Assembly: GCA_013416635.1 (NCBI GenBank)
Contig: JACCHT010000001.1
Location: forward strand, 1,269,555-1,333,554
Source of the DNA: Candidatus Thiodubiliella endoseptemdiera
GTDB taxonomy: Bacteria; Pseudomonadota; Gammaproteobacteria; PS1; Pseudothioglobaceae
DNA: 64,000 nt
Reading direction: 5' to 3'
Shown: one piece after another, positions 32,559-41,975 of the stretch
How the letters are laid out: the number at the start of each line of letters is the position of its first letter
Numbering within the stretch: the first letter of the stretch is position 1
Program-made: the position numbers and the translations under genes
Notes under the pieces: generated by a model
What the model was told of the DNA's origin: nothing
Seen by the model: only the letters and a program-made list of their open reading frames with translations
Databases searched by the model: none

Positions 32559-33973
32559 TCAAAATAAGCTGCCTTGTTTTGTGGTTTGTACACTTTCAAA
32601 ATAATTTTTCCCTAATATGTATGTGTATAAAGCGCTAGGTATAAATGTAATTAACGCGTCATTAATGACACGCTCTTGATGAATTGTTTTGGTGGTGACC
32701 GCATTTTTTAAAGTTTTATTTTGTTTGATGTATTTAGTAAAACTTTTGAGTTTTCTGGCGTCTTTAACAACTAAATCAGACCACTTAATCTCTACGCACC
32801 AATTATGCTTTGTATTAACAATGTCGACCTCGCCATCGCCCCAACGGGCGTAATATAAATCAACATAATTGTGGTGAACCCATTGACTGAATACTGCTGT
32901 CTCAACCAGTGCGCCCATCGCCTCATCACCATCTTTAATGGTACCAAATAATGCCGCTCGTATTGATGGGTTAGTTAGATACACTTTAAATCTGGTAACG
33001 CGTTGAAGTTTCTTAGTATTTATGTCAACACGATGCACTATTTTGATTAAAAATGCCGCCTCTAAATACTCAAGATATTTCTTTAAGGTGTTTTTAGAAA
33101 TGCCAGATGATTGAGACAGCGACTCTAAACTAATTTCATTGCTGGTATTGTAAGCAATAACAGTGAATAATTTATTTAATTCTTGCACATCTCTAATGCC
33201 GTAAAGACTTGGCAAGTCTCTTAACAGCACTTTATCAATAATATCGCTCTTAATATATCTAGCGCTATCTTCTTGTACATCAGTTGATAATACTGCCTCT
33301 GGATAACCCCATAATTTAAATAATTTATAAATTCAAGGTTTAATGCTTCAATATCTGCAGCAACAAAAGTATCATTTCTTTTCTCAATTAAGGTGCCTTC
33401 TTTTCCGATAAAGGATAAGTATTCTGCAAAAGTTAAAGGTGGCAATAAAAAATCTGTAAATCGTCCTGCACCCGACTCTTCGCTTTTAAGCTTTAATGCT
33501 GCTGCTGCAGATCCTGTGGCAATAAATTGATAAGCAGGATAAGAATCCACTAAGGATTTTAAATGCACTTCCCATTTAGGTAAATACTGAATTTCATCAA
33601 AAATAATATACAATTTTGCTTCACGACTGTGTTGATGCATATCTTGAAACATATTGACTATTCTTTCTAACGATAGCCCAATATATAACGGTGTTTCCAA
33701 AGATACATATAAAATGTTATATTGGCTAACGCCTTTTTTTAGCAGAGCGTCTATAACTTGAAAAGCCATAACAGTTTTACCAACTCGTCTTGGGCCCATT
33801 AATACAATTGCCCTGTTAACAAGTTGTTGGGTTAATTTATAAAACGGCAAAAAATAATGGCGCTTAGGGAAATCTTGATACCGTTTACTGACAGAGTTGT
33901 TTTCCCACCAAGGATTATCAAATGATAAGCGGCTTTCCACTTCTTTTCTGGAAACTGTGTTTAGTTCATGCAT
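32559..33973 (-). pseudogene. AAA_14/DUF4143-family ATPase, one frameshift
   Basis: About 470 residues after repair. N-terminal P-loop IVLMGPRRVGKTVMAFQVID, Walker B KLYIIFDEIQYLPKWE, sensor FIATGSAAAALKLKSEESGAGR; C-terminal DUF4143 part with LRDLPSLYGIRD and the nuclease-like YYARWGDGEVDIV...WCVEIKWSD. The break near 33305 is TATGGGGTTATCC, one G short of reading YGGYPEAVLSTDV; the two pieces overlap only because of it. Function of this family is unsettled. Two copies of a palindromic operator-like motif sit right upstream of the start. Confidence 0.82.
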
Positions 33974-33976
33974 TAT

Positions 33977-34050
33977 AAAAATAAGGTCAAATATTTGATT
34001 CTAATTATACATAAACTTAAAATAAGGTCAAATATTTGACCTTATTTTAA
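33977..34050 (-). promoter_or_regulatory. Paired palindromic operator in front of the AAA_14 gene
   Basis: A perfect 34-bp palindrome at 34017-34050 (half-site TTAAAATAAGGTCAAAT) and a partial repeat of the same core (ATAAGGTCAAATATTTGA) at 33980-33997, 3 nt above the ATG. The layout, one full and one partial dyad across the promoter, fits binding of a repressor dimer, possibly self-regulation. Confidence 0.6.
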
Positions 34051-34091
34051 TATAGGTATCATTTAAGAGTGAATACTTTGCTCTAATTAAA

Positions 34092-35303
34092 TTAAAATTC
34101 AATGCCTTCGATTTCAGCGATAGTATGAATATCTTTATCACCACGTCCCGAAAGATTAACAATAATATTCTTATCTTTACCAAGTTTTTTAGCAAGTTTG
34201 ATGGCGTATGCTATCGCATGAGAAGACTCTAATGCTGGCAAAATACCTTCAACTCTAGTAAGCACATGGAAAGCGTCAAGTGCTTCTTTGTCAGTAATTG
34301 CCACATATTGAGCACGACCTGAGTCTTTTAAATAAGCGTGTTCTGGACCAACACCGGGATAATCCAAACCTGCTGAAATTGAATGTCCTTCAATGATTTG
34401 ACCATTTTTGTCTTCCATTAAATAGGTGCGATTGCCGTGTAATACACCCACACTACCTGCACAAAGTGGTGCCGCATGTGCGCTTGGCCCTTTTTCCATG
34501 CCATGACCCGCCGCTTCAACGCCATAAATCTCAACCGATTCATCGTCAATAAATGGGTGGAACAAACCAATTGCATTTGAGCCGCCACCCACACAAGCAA
34601 CGAGTGCATCAGGCAAACCGCCAACTTGCTCGGCAAATTGTGCTTTGGCTTCACAGCCAATCACGCTTTGGAAGTCACGCACCATCATTGGGTAAGGATG
34701 TGGCCCCGCAACTGTACCAATAATATAAAAGGTGTTATCAATGTTGGTTACCCAGTCACGCATCGCTTCGTTTAGTGCATCTTTTAAAGTCTTGGAGCCA
34801 GAAGTTACAGGCACAACAGTTGCACCCAGAAGCTTCATGCGATAGACATTGAGAGCCTGACGCGCCACATCAACTTCGCCCATATAAACCACGCATTCCA
34901 GCCCTAAGCGAGCCGCAACTGTTGCCGTTGCCACGCCATGCTGACCAGCACCTGTCTCAGCAATGATGCGAGTTTTACCCATGCGTTTTGCTAATAGTGC
35001 CTGACCAATGGCATTATTGACCTTATGTGCGCCAGTGTGATTGAGGTCTTCTCGTTTGAGATAAATCTGCGCACCGCCAAGTTTTTCGCTGAGATTTTTC
35101 GCATGATAAAGTGGTGTTTCGCGTCCTACATAATGCTTCAAATCGTCTTTAAATTCCGCCAAAAAGTCCGCATCATTTTTGTATTTTTCATAAGCATCTT
35201 TTAATTCGGTAACTGCGGTCATTAAAGTTTCTGCGATAAAGATGCCGCCATATTGCTCAAAGTGGCCTTTATCATCTGGTAAATTATATTTTTTTGTCAT
35301 CAT
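34092..35303 (-). CDS. trpB: Tryptophan synthase beta chain
   Basis: Joins indole and serine with PLP. PLP lysine in [20 protein letters not shown], phosphate-binding loop [18 protein letters not shown]-terminal [14 protein letters not shown]. 403 residues. The start lies within the last codons of the Fic gene (either of two adjacent ATGs at 35303/35300), so it is read by coupling from Fic. No terminator separates it from the operator region downstream. Confidence 0.96.
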   Translation of the reverse strand: MMTKKYNLPDDKGHFEQYGGIFIAETLMTAVTELKDAYEKYKNDADFLAEFKDDLKHYVGRETPLYHAKNLSEKLGGAQIYLKREDLNHTGAHKVNNAIGQALLAKRMGKTRIIAETGAGQHGVATATVAARLGLECVVYMGEVDVARQALNVYRMKLLGATVVPVTSGSKTLKDALNEAMRDWVTNIDNTFYIIGTVAGPHPYPMMVRDFQSVIGCEAKAQFAEQVGGLPDALVACVGGGSNAIGLFHPFIDDESVEIYGVEAAGHGMEKGPSAHAAPLCAGSVGVLHGNRTYLMEDKNGQIIEGHSISAGLDYPGVGPEHAYLKDSGRAQYVAITDKEALDAFHVLTRVEGILPALESSHAIAYAIKLAKKLGKDKNIIVNLSGRGDKDIHTIAEIEGIEF

Positions 35304-36456
35304 TTTGTATTGGGAACGGTTTATTTAATAAAGATAGGTAGGGTTGGAAAGCAAACAATCTATTGCGTTTATTATTGGTTAATTCTTGTAAAACCCCAAT
35401 TTTAACAAGGTCATCAACAACATATTTAGCGGTTGTTGGCGATACGCATAACTTTTCTTTTACTTGGCTCACCTGAATAAAGGGTGTTTGAAATAATTCA
35501 TCAAATAACCTTAAATTGTTACTAGATCGGTTACCTGACTCTTTGCGTATTTTTTGACTTAGACTGTCTTTTAGATTTATAATTTCGATTAAAGTTTCAA
35601 TGCTATGTCTAGCGGTTTGTTCCACGCCTTTTAAAAAAAAGAGTATCCAGTCGGAAAAATTATTTTTCAACCTAGCATCCATTAATTTTTTATAATAACT
35701 GTCTTTATTGGACTCAAAAAATGCAGACATATAAAATAAAGGCTTGGATAATACGCCTTTATCAATAAGATAAAGTGGTATCAAAATTCTGCCAATTCTG
35801 CCGTTGCCATCCAAGAATGGGTGGATGGTCTCAAATTGGTAATGAATAATGGCAATTTTGATAATGTCAGGTGTAGAGTTTCGTTGATGTAAAAATTGCT
35901 CTAAATCTGACATTAATTCAGGAACAAAGCGTTGATGTGGAGGAATAAATTCAGCATTGCCGATGTTCGTGCCAGCAATCCAATTTTGTGAAGTCCGAAA
36001 TTCACCCGGCATTTTATTTTTGCCACGACCAGAGGACAGTAAAGTTTCATGCATTTGTTTAATTAGGCGCACACTAATAGGCAGTTCGTCTAATTTTTCA
36101 ATCGCTTCTTTTATTGTGCTTATATATAATGCAACTTCAAGCCAGTCATCTTTTTGCTCTACATTAATATCGTTTTCTGCTTTAAACACATCGTCTAATT
36201 CTGTTTGTGTGCCCTCTATTTTGCTTGATTGTGTTGCTTCATTATTGATAAAACTCATGATAAATAAGTCAATATTTGGCACTATTCTTGCCATTGCATT
36301 GAGCTCACCCAGTAGTCTTGTTGATTTTTCTAATTGAACCTGTAAGTTGCCACTATCAATCTCAAAATCATGATCAATAGACTCAGGTAAAAAGTATTGA
36401 TAATTATAAGCGTCAATAGATTGAAGTTTGCCCGTTTGAAATTGAGATATTTTCAC
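35284..36456 (-). CDS. Fic-family AMP-transferase-like protein
   Basis: Fic enzymes move AMP or other groups onto target hydroxyls. Active motif [20 protein letters not shown] is complete, with catalytic His, the acidic D, and GNGRIGR. The N-terminal part carries [12 protein letters not shown], which matches the S/T-x-x-x-E/N-G/K-type inhibitory helix region of class II Fic proteins, and the C-terminus has a winged-helix stretch ([28 protein letters not shown]). I start it at GTG 36456 with AGGAG before it; the longer ATG frame (36519) runs into the repeat array. About 390 residues. It ends 20 nt inside trpB. Confidence 0.85.
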   Translation of the reverse strand: MKISQFQTGKLQSIDAYNYQYFLPESIDHDFEIDSGNLQVQLEKSTRLLGELNAMARIVPNIDLFIMSFINNEATQSSKIEGTQTELDDVFKAENDINVEQKDDWLEVALYISTIKEAIEKLDELPISVRLIKQMHETLLSSGRGKNKMPGEFRTSQNWIAGTNIGNAEFIPPHQRFVPELMSDLEQFLHQRNSTPDIIKIAIIHYQFETIHPFLDGNGRIGRILIPLYLIDKGVLSKPLFYMSAFFESNKDSYYKKLMDARLKNNFSDWILFFLKGVEQTARHSIETLIEIINLKDSLSQKIRKESGNRSSNNLRLFDELFQTPFIQVSQVKEKLCVSPTTAKYVVDDLVKIGVLQELTNNKRNRLFAFQPYLSLLNKPFPIQNDDKKI

Positions 36457-36480
36457 TACACACTCCTGATAAATCTTATA

Positions 36481-36632
36481 TTTTACTTTTTTACCATAAA
36501 GTGAAATAAGAAAAGCCATATTTTACTTTTTTGCCATAAAGTGGAATAAGAAAATCCATATTTTACTTTTTTGCCATAAAGTGGAATAAGAAAATCCATA
36601 TTTTACTTTTTTGTCATCAAGTGAAATAAGGT
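36481..36632 (-). repeat. Four tandem 40-bp repeats in the Fic promoter region
   Basis: Four units at exactly 40-bp spacing (36481, 36521, 36561, 36601; the last is cut after 32 bp by a MITE). Core TTTTACTTTTTTGCCATAAA then GTGGAATAAG. Units 2 and 3 are identical. Each holds a short dyad ACTTT...AAAGT. Placed just above the Fic start, they look like an iterated operator. Confidence 0.9.
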
Positions 36633-36792
36633 GAGACCTTTGCATAAATATGAATAATCATCAAAACGCCATCTTTCATCAAATTACAAACTTTTTAAAA
36701 CACCCTTAGCCCTGCTAGGAGTGGATTTAAAAAATTTCCAATTTAATAAAATCTGTCATTTTGCTAATCATCCCTATTTATGCAAAGGTCTC
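36633..36792 (-). mobile_element. 160-bp MITE, copy 4
   Basis: As copy 3 with one A fewer in an A run. Target duplication AAGGT at 36628-36632 and 36793-36797. It separates trpF from the Fic repeat array and lies 8 nt from the trpF stop. Confidence 0.97.
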
Positions 36793-36799
36793 AAGGTAA

Positions 36800-37411
36800 T
36801 TATTTTGTATTGGCTATAAATTGTTTTATTTTGTCAATATCTTTTACGCCTTTTGCACTTTCCACACCGCTAGACACATCCACTGCATAAGGATTAACTT
36901 GCTTGACGGCATCAGCAACCGTATTAGAGTCTAGCCCCCCTGCCAAGATAATCGGTAAATCAAGTTCTACTTTTGCCAAGCCCCAATCAAAAATCTCGCC
37001 TGTGCCACCATAAGTGTTTTTATTGAAAGCATCTAGCAACAAGCCACAAGATTGGTGATAATCATCCGCCATTTTGACAAGGTCAGTGTCTTGATGAACA
37101 CGCACAGCCTTAATAAATGGCATGGCGTATTGACCGCACTCTATGGGCGATTCATCACCATGAAATTGCAAAGTATCCAACGGCACTTCGCACAATACCT
37201 CATCAATAAAACTAGAATTTGCATTCACAAATAAACCCACACGATTAATAAATGGTGGCAGTGTATTGACAATTTCTAAGGCAGTTTTCACTTCAACATA
37301 GCGTGGCGATTTGTCATAAAACACTAAACCGACAGCATCTATACCAAGAAGCGAAGCCTCTCGTGCATTACCAGCTTGAGTAAATCCACAAACTTTAATT
37401 TTTGGCTTCAT
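36800..37411 (-). CDS. trpF: Phosphoribosylanthranilate isomerase
   Basis: Amadori rearrangement in tryptophan synthesis. 203 residues; KIKVCGFTQAGNAREASLLG with the catalytic cysteine, VGLFVNA, LQFHGDESP, and LAGGLDSNTVADAV. ATG at 37411 shares a base with the stop of the upstream gene (TGATG). Confidence 0.93.
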   Translation of the reverse strand: MKPKIKVCGFTQAGNAREASLLGIDAVGLVFYDKSPRYVEVKTALEIVNTLPPFINRVGLFVNANSSFIDEVLCEVPLDTLQFHGDESPIECGQYAMPFIKAVRVHQDTDLVKMADDYHQSCGLLLDAFNKNTYGGTGEIFDWGLAKVELDLPIILAGGLDSNTVADAVKQVNPYAVDVSSGVESAKGVKDIDKIKQFIANTK

Positions 37412-38121
37412 CAAGCCTCACTATCTAATTTGTCTCTAATTTTGTCCCTATCAATCCACCATTTGTCATCCACTAACTGGTCGATTGCCCCTGATAATTT
37501 CTTTAAAAATACCTCTGGTTTATCTAGTTCCAAAGTTCTACGCCATAAATCAAAGGTCGATTGGTCTGTCACATGTGAATGCTTGTCTGCCACACTCGCC
37601 AACATTTGCGAGGTGAAAAAAGTCAAATCATCGTCCTCGCCACAACGCATTGAGGTAATATAATGTGCCACTGTTGCCGCCACCGCCCGTGTATCCGCCT
37701 CTTCAGGAGATTCTTCCACCAAATGCTGTAACATTGCCACCGTAATCTCAGGGTCAATCGGAAAAGTAATCCCCAACCACAACGCATGCCCAAGTGCCAC
37801 CAACGCATCAGGCCCTTCTGATAAAAACATCACATCACAAGCCTCAACTGCCAACTCCCACAACTCGTCTTCCTGTGCAAGGCTAAATGCGGTAAATGCC
37901 TTTTCCCAAGCATCTGCCCCCTTATATCGTTCAACCTGAATCCGTCCAATTTCCAACAACGCCTTAATCCGTTCTTCAACCAGCGTCCCCTCATTCATCT
38001 CAGCAAGTTGCCCCTCAAAATAGTGAAGTCGTGCCGTCAACTGCTCTTCGTTAGCATAAACATCCTCGCCATCATCCCCATCGAAAATATCCTCACCTTT
38101 ATTCAAATATTTAAATCCCAC
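37411..38121 (-). CDS. Unknown acidic helical protein
   Basis: About 236 residues from GTG 38121 with a strong AGGAGG site; the open frame runs further up to 38184, but that part overlaps the next gene. Very acidic N-terminus (GEDIFDGDDGEDVYANEE), then helices with an internal TPR-like rhythm (AWEKAFTAFSLAQEDELWEL). I do not recognise the family. It sits directly before trpF with a one-base overlap. A second, damaged copy is at 40546-41101. Confidence 0.7.
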   Translation of the reverse strand: MGFKYLNKGEDIFDGDDGEDVYANEEQLTARLHYFEGQLAEMNEGTLVEERIKALLEIGRIQVERYKGADAWEKAFTAFSLAQEDELWELAVEACDVMFLSEGPDALVALGHALWLGITFPIDPEITVAMLQHLVEESPEEADTRAVAATVAHYITSMRCGEDDDLTFFTSQMLASVADKHSHVTDQSTFDLWRRTLELDKPEVFLKKLSGAIDQLVDDKWWIDRDKIRDKLDSEA

Positions 38122-38131
38122 ACACCACCTC

Positions 38132-38314
38132 CTAGTAAAAAGCCGCTTCCAAGCGATCTTCCCAATTCTCAGGCGTATCACCATAATCTGGCTTCACATC
38201 CATCTGAAAAAATCGCTCATCCGACCCCTCGGCAATCGTTTTCAACACCAACACCAAATCCTCAAAAGTATCCAAACCTGGATTTGCAATCATCACTTCG
38301 CTAATTAATAACAT
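38132..38314 (-). CDS. Unknown 60-residue protein
   Basis: MLLISEVMIANPGLDTFEDL to WEDRLEAAFY. Short but likely real: the same gene occurs again at 41112-41292, and it is followed after 10 nt by the unknown gene above with a clear ribosome site. Function unknown. Confidence 0.6.
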   Translation of the reverse strand: MLLISEVMIANPGLDTFEDLVLVLKTIAEGSDERFFQMDVKPDYGDTPENWEDRLEAAFY

Positions 38315-38344
38315 AATTTCTTGTTTGTGTAAAAAACTGATATT

Positions 38345-39031
38345 TTACCGAACATTGGCGTTAACGCTTTCAATAGAAAACTTTTTGTTATTGCTGTCTT
38401 TAAAGATTGCCGCACTTAATTCTCCTCCATACACACAACCTGTGTCAACACCAAGAGCGTGTTGATTAACTTTGACTTCGTTAAAATTTTGGTGTCCATA
38501 AACTATAAAGCCTTGATTGCCATCATATATATCTGCCCAAAATATTGATTTATCATCCTCTTGCCCATAACTGACAAAGTTGCGGTCTTCATCTAGGTAG
38601 CGTAACCGCAAAATTTTTGCGTGTGATTTTTTAGATACATTGTCTAATTTTTGATGGTTTTGTAAGCCACCATGTAGAATAGTGATTTTATTAAAACGCA
38701 TAAATAATGGCATATTTTGTAAGTATTTAATATCCTCAGCGTTTAGACAATTGATAATATTTTGTTCATCTTCATTTAGCTTTATTGGATTTTTTTTGAG
38801 ATTTTTTTGATGTGCTAAGTAGCGAATAAGTTTATCTTCATGATTTCCTATTACCGACTTAATATTGTTATTTTGTAGATACCTAAGTGTTTTAACAGAA
38901 TTTTTACCACGAGTAATCACATCACCCACACAGACTTCTATGTCGTCTTTTGCTGGATTTATTTTTTGCCGCAATTGCACCAGTTCATCATAGCAACCAT
39001 GAATATCGCCGTAAATTATTAGTCTATTCAT
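38345..39031 (-). CDS. PPP-family metallophosphatase (PrpE/ApaH-like)
   Basis: 228 residues with all blocks of the calcineurin-like PPP fold: YGDIHGCYDEL, VGDVITRGKNS, IGNHEDKLIRYL, ILHGGLQNH and ALGVDTGCVYGGELSAAI. Such enzymes remove phosphate from proteins or split Ap4A. Its ATG overlaps the stop of the receiver-HEPN gene (ATGA), so it is translated with that signalling pair; protein dephosphorylation is the more natural guess in this setting. A corrupted copy follows at 41320. Confidence 0.85.
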   Translation of the reverse strand: MNRLIIYGDIHGCYDELVQLRQKINPAKDDIEVCVGDVITRGKNSVKTLRYLQNNNIKSVIGNHEDKLIRYLAHQKNLKKNPIKLNEDEQNIINCLNAEDIKYLQNMPLFMRFNKITILHGGLQNHQKLDNVSKKSHAKILRLRYLDEDRNFVSYGQEDDKSIFWADIYDGNQGFIVYGHQNFNEVKVNQHALGVDTGCVYGGELSAAIFKDSNNKKFSIESVNANVR

Positions 39032-39932
39032 AATTGACTCTTAATGCCTTGTAAAATCTGTTTATATTTTTGAATATCTTTTCTAATTTGAACACATCCC
39101 TCTTCTGAAAATTCCAATTCTCTCCCATCAGGGTAATTTAAAAATTTTGTCCCATTTTCTCGAGTTTCTTCTTTTTCATGAGCCAAAATATTGCGTTTTT
39201 CTATAATCTCTGCTTATAGTTTTCCAAATCAAACTCACTATTACTTATATGATGAACTGTGCGTGCTTTTTTATAGCTATCGTAAATTAAATCATCTAAC
39301 AAAACTTTTACATCTATATCTATGTAGGTTTCATCTTTCGCTGACAAATATTTCAATTGTCCTGTATTATCACCAAAACTTTTAAAAACTTTATTTCTAA
39401 TGTATTTTTTTAGCTTGCTATGGTCTGAATTTTTTATCGTAAATTCTTTAATAATTTCTTTTTTTATTCTGTCTAATTCGGCAACTTCAGCCATAATCAA
39501 ACCCCTAAGGTTGTTTACATCTTGAACTTTCCTAATAGTTATGTCGATAACATCTGTAACTTTCTCTTCAAAGTCATCTTTGTTTCTTCCGGTAGTGTAA
39601 ACACCTTCTATATCGTGTTCTTTGACTGAAGCCCTAACATCTCTTAATTGCGTGGAATAGAAAATAATATCAACTAAAGTATTTTTTCTAATGTTGTCAA
39701 TAATCTGATCGCCAGTATCGCCATTATCAAGATTTAAATCAATTAAAAATAAGTCGTATGCTTTTTGGTGTTCAGGAATTGCCTCTTTCTTTGTAAATTC
39801 ATTAACGCTTGTATATTTAGTGAATTCGCATTCAAACCCTTTACCGTCAAGATAATCTTTTATAAAATCCTCGTGATTTATAAAAAAATCCTTTCTATCA
39901 TCTATCCATAATATTTTATAAATTAGTGTCAT
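39028..39932 (-). pseudogene. Receiver-domain protein with C-terminal HEPN-like RNase motif, one frameshift
   Basis: Residues 1-125 form a response-regulator receiver: ILWIDDRKDFF (acidic pair), YDLFLIDLNLDNGDTG (phospho-aspartate), IIFYSTQ (conserved S/T). The rest is helical. The written frame stops at 39201, but with one base added near 39208 it goes on as AEIIEKRNILAHEKEETREN and ends at 39028, touching the phosphatase start exactly. RNILAH fits the R-x4-H motif of HEPN ribonucleases, with the usual polar residue after R. About 300 residues. A phospho-controlled RNase or toxin is inferred, not shown. Confidence 0.6.
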
Positions 39933-40545
39933 TTTTTACCTCCCAAGTTACACTAACACCTTTCTTTTTGTTGTTACTTAAAGAAACATTGCCATTCATG
40001 CTGTTAATTATCTCTCTAATATGGTGTAACCCTAATCCAGATCCTTTTGTAGTGGTAAAACCTTTTTGAAATACATCGCTTGCATTTTTAATGTTTGTAT
40101 TTAGTCCCACACCATCATCTTTAAATATTATTTTTAGATTGTCTTTATTTATTTGAAATAAGATGTTCAATATAGAGGATTTTGCTTTTCTAGCATTATT
40201 TATTTTATTTTCCAAAATAATGGTTATTTCCATAGGCTTAAAATTCATAATAAATTCATTATTCTCATTGCTTACTGAAATTTTATTTTACTGTTAGATA
40301 TAAATGGATGGATATTTGAAATATATTTGCTGAATAAAGGAAATAATATCTTTGTTAATTGTTTCAGATTTTTTTAAAAATCAGCCTTTGTTGCATAATT
40401 ATTAATGGCTATAATTTTCTGATTTGCCATTGAAATTTCATCAAGCATATCTATTACTTTGTCTTTGGAAATGAATCCTTTTTTACTCTCATCAAACTTC
40501 TTTTTTAATCGTGTAATAGACCCACTAACTAAATTTTTTCGGTTG
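39916..40545 (-). pseudogene. Sensor histidine kinase C-terminal half, 5' part lost, frameshifts
   Basis: GHKL ATPase domain: N box LENKINNARKAKS, G1 FKDDGVGLNTN, F/G2 FQKGFTTTKGSGLGLH, ending WEVKNDTNL. Upstream, in shifted frames, a helical dimer region reads VSGSITRLKKKFDE, ISMANQKIIAINNYATKAD and SETINKDIISFIQQ, so at least two one-base indels (near 40300 and 40375) split it. At about 40546 the sequence jumps into a copy of the unknown gene found at 37411, so the N-terminal half is missing. The stop overlaps the receiver-HEPN start by 17 nt. Confidence 0.65.
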
Positions 40546-41101
40546 ATTGGTCTGTCATGCGAATGCTTATCCGCCACACTGGCAAGCATCTGCAGGTGAA
40601 AAGTCAAATCATCGTCCTCGCCACAACGCATTGAGGTAATATAATGTGCCACTGTTGCCGCCACCGCCCGTGTATCCGCCTCTTCAGGAGATTCTTCCAC
40701 CAAATGCTGTAACATTGCCACCGTAATCTCAGGGTCAATCGGAAAAGTAATCCCAACCACAACGCATGCCCAAGTGCCACCAACGCATCAGGCCCTTCTG
40801 ATAAAAACATCACATCACAAGCCTCAACCGCCAACTCCCACAACTCATCATCCTGTGCCAGCGTAAACGCCGTAAACGCCTTCTCCCAAGCATCCGCCCC
40901 CTTATATCGTTCAACCTGAATCCGTCCAATTTCCAACAACGCCTTAATCCGTTCTTCAACCAGCGTCCCCTCATTCATCTCAGCAAGTTGCCCCTCAAAA
41001 TAGTGAAGTCGTGCCGTCAACTGCTCTTCGTTAGCATAAACATCCTCGCCATCATCCCCATCGAAAATATCCTCACCTTTATTCAAATATTTAAATCCCA
41101 C
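40546..41101 (-). pseudogene. Second, truncated copy of the unknown acidic gene
   Basis: Nearly identical to 37557-38121 on the nucleotide level, but its 3' end is replaced by the sensor kinase fragment, and homopolymers are shorter (CCCC to CCC near 40752; a run of six A to four near 40600), breaking the frame. Confidence 0.85.
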
Positions 41102-41111
41102 ACACCACCTC

Positions 41112-41292
41112 CTAGTAAAAAGCCGCTTCCAAGCGATCTTCCCAATTCTCAGGCGTATCACCATAATCTGGCTTCACATCCATCTGAAAAATCGCTCATC
41201 CGACCCTCGGCAATCGTTTTCAACACCAACACCAAATCCTCAAAAGAATCCAAAGCAGGATTGGCAATCATCACTTCGCTAATTAATAACAT
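41112..41292 (-). pseudogene. Second copy of the 60-residue gene, frameshifted
   Basis: Matches 38132-38314 with single-base losses in AAAAAA and CCCC runs and a few changes (for example LDSFEDL for LDTFEDL). Confidence 0.8.
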
Positions 41293-41319
41293 AATTTTTG
41301 TTTTGTAAAAAGCTGATAT

Positions 41320-41975
41320 TTTACCAATTGCGTTAACCTTTAATAAAAGCTTTTTGTTATTGCCTTCTGTAAAGATGACGCCTTATCATCCTCCATAACA
41401 CAACCTACAGTTCAACCAAGACGTTTATTAACCTTTGTTCGTTAAAATTTTGGTCTGATCCATAAACTATAAAGCCTTATTCCATCATATATATCTGCCC
41501 AATTTATTGATTTATCTTTCTCTTCCGATAACTTTGCAAGTTGCGTTATCTTCATCTAGGTACCCTAATCGCAAATTTTTGCTAGTGGATTTTTAGATAC
41601 ACGCTTGTCATAATTTTATGTTTTGTAACCACCATGTAGAAATTATTTTATTAAAACTCATTAAATAATGGCATATTTTGCTAATATTTATATATCAAAT
41701 CTCCAAGCTTTAAAATTGATAATATTTTGTTCATCTTCAATTTAGCTTTACTGTGGATTTTTTGGATTTTTTGATTGCTAAGTACGAATAATTTATCTTC
41801 TGATTTCCATTTACCGATTTAATATTTATTATTGTAGATACCTAAGTGCTTTAAGATTTTACCACGAGTAATTCATCAACCATACAGACTGTCTATGTCT
41901 CTTTTCTGGATTTATTTTTGCCGAATTGCACTATTATCTATTGCAACCATGATATCGCGAAATTAACATCATTTG
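41320..41975 (-). pseudogene. Corrupted second copy of the PPP phosphatase
   Basis: Follows 38335-39031 throughout, but small deletions and some substitutions every 5-15 nt destroy all frames. Similarity ends near the phosphatase start codon; the sequence upstream differs from copy 1, so this is not a simple re-reading of the same locus. Confidence 0.8.

Noticed and set aside
36481..36632. 40-bp repeats as a CRISPR array
   Set aside because: Perfect head-to-tail period with no spacers, and placed at a promoter.
38008..38304. Plus-strand ORF repeated at 40988-41308
   Set aside because: Its repetition only reflects duplication of the minus-strand genes; the product is proline/serine-rich nonsense with no start signal.
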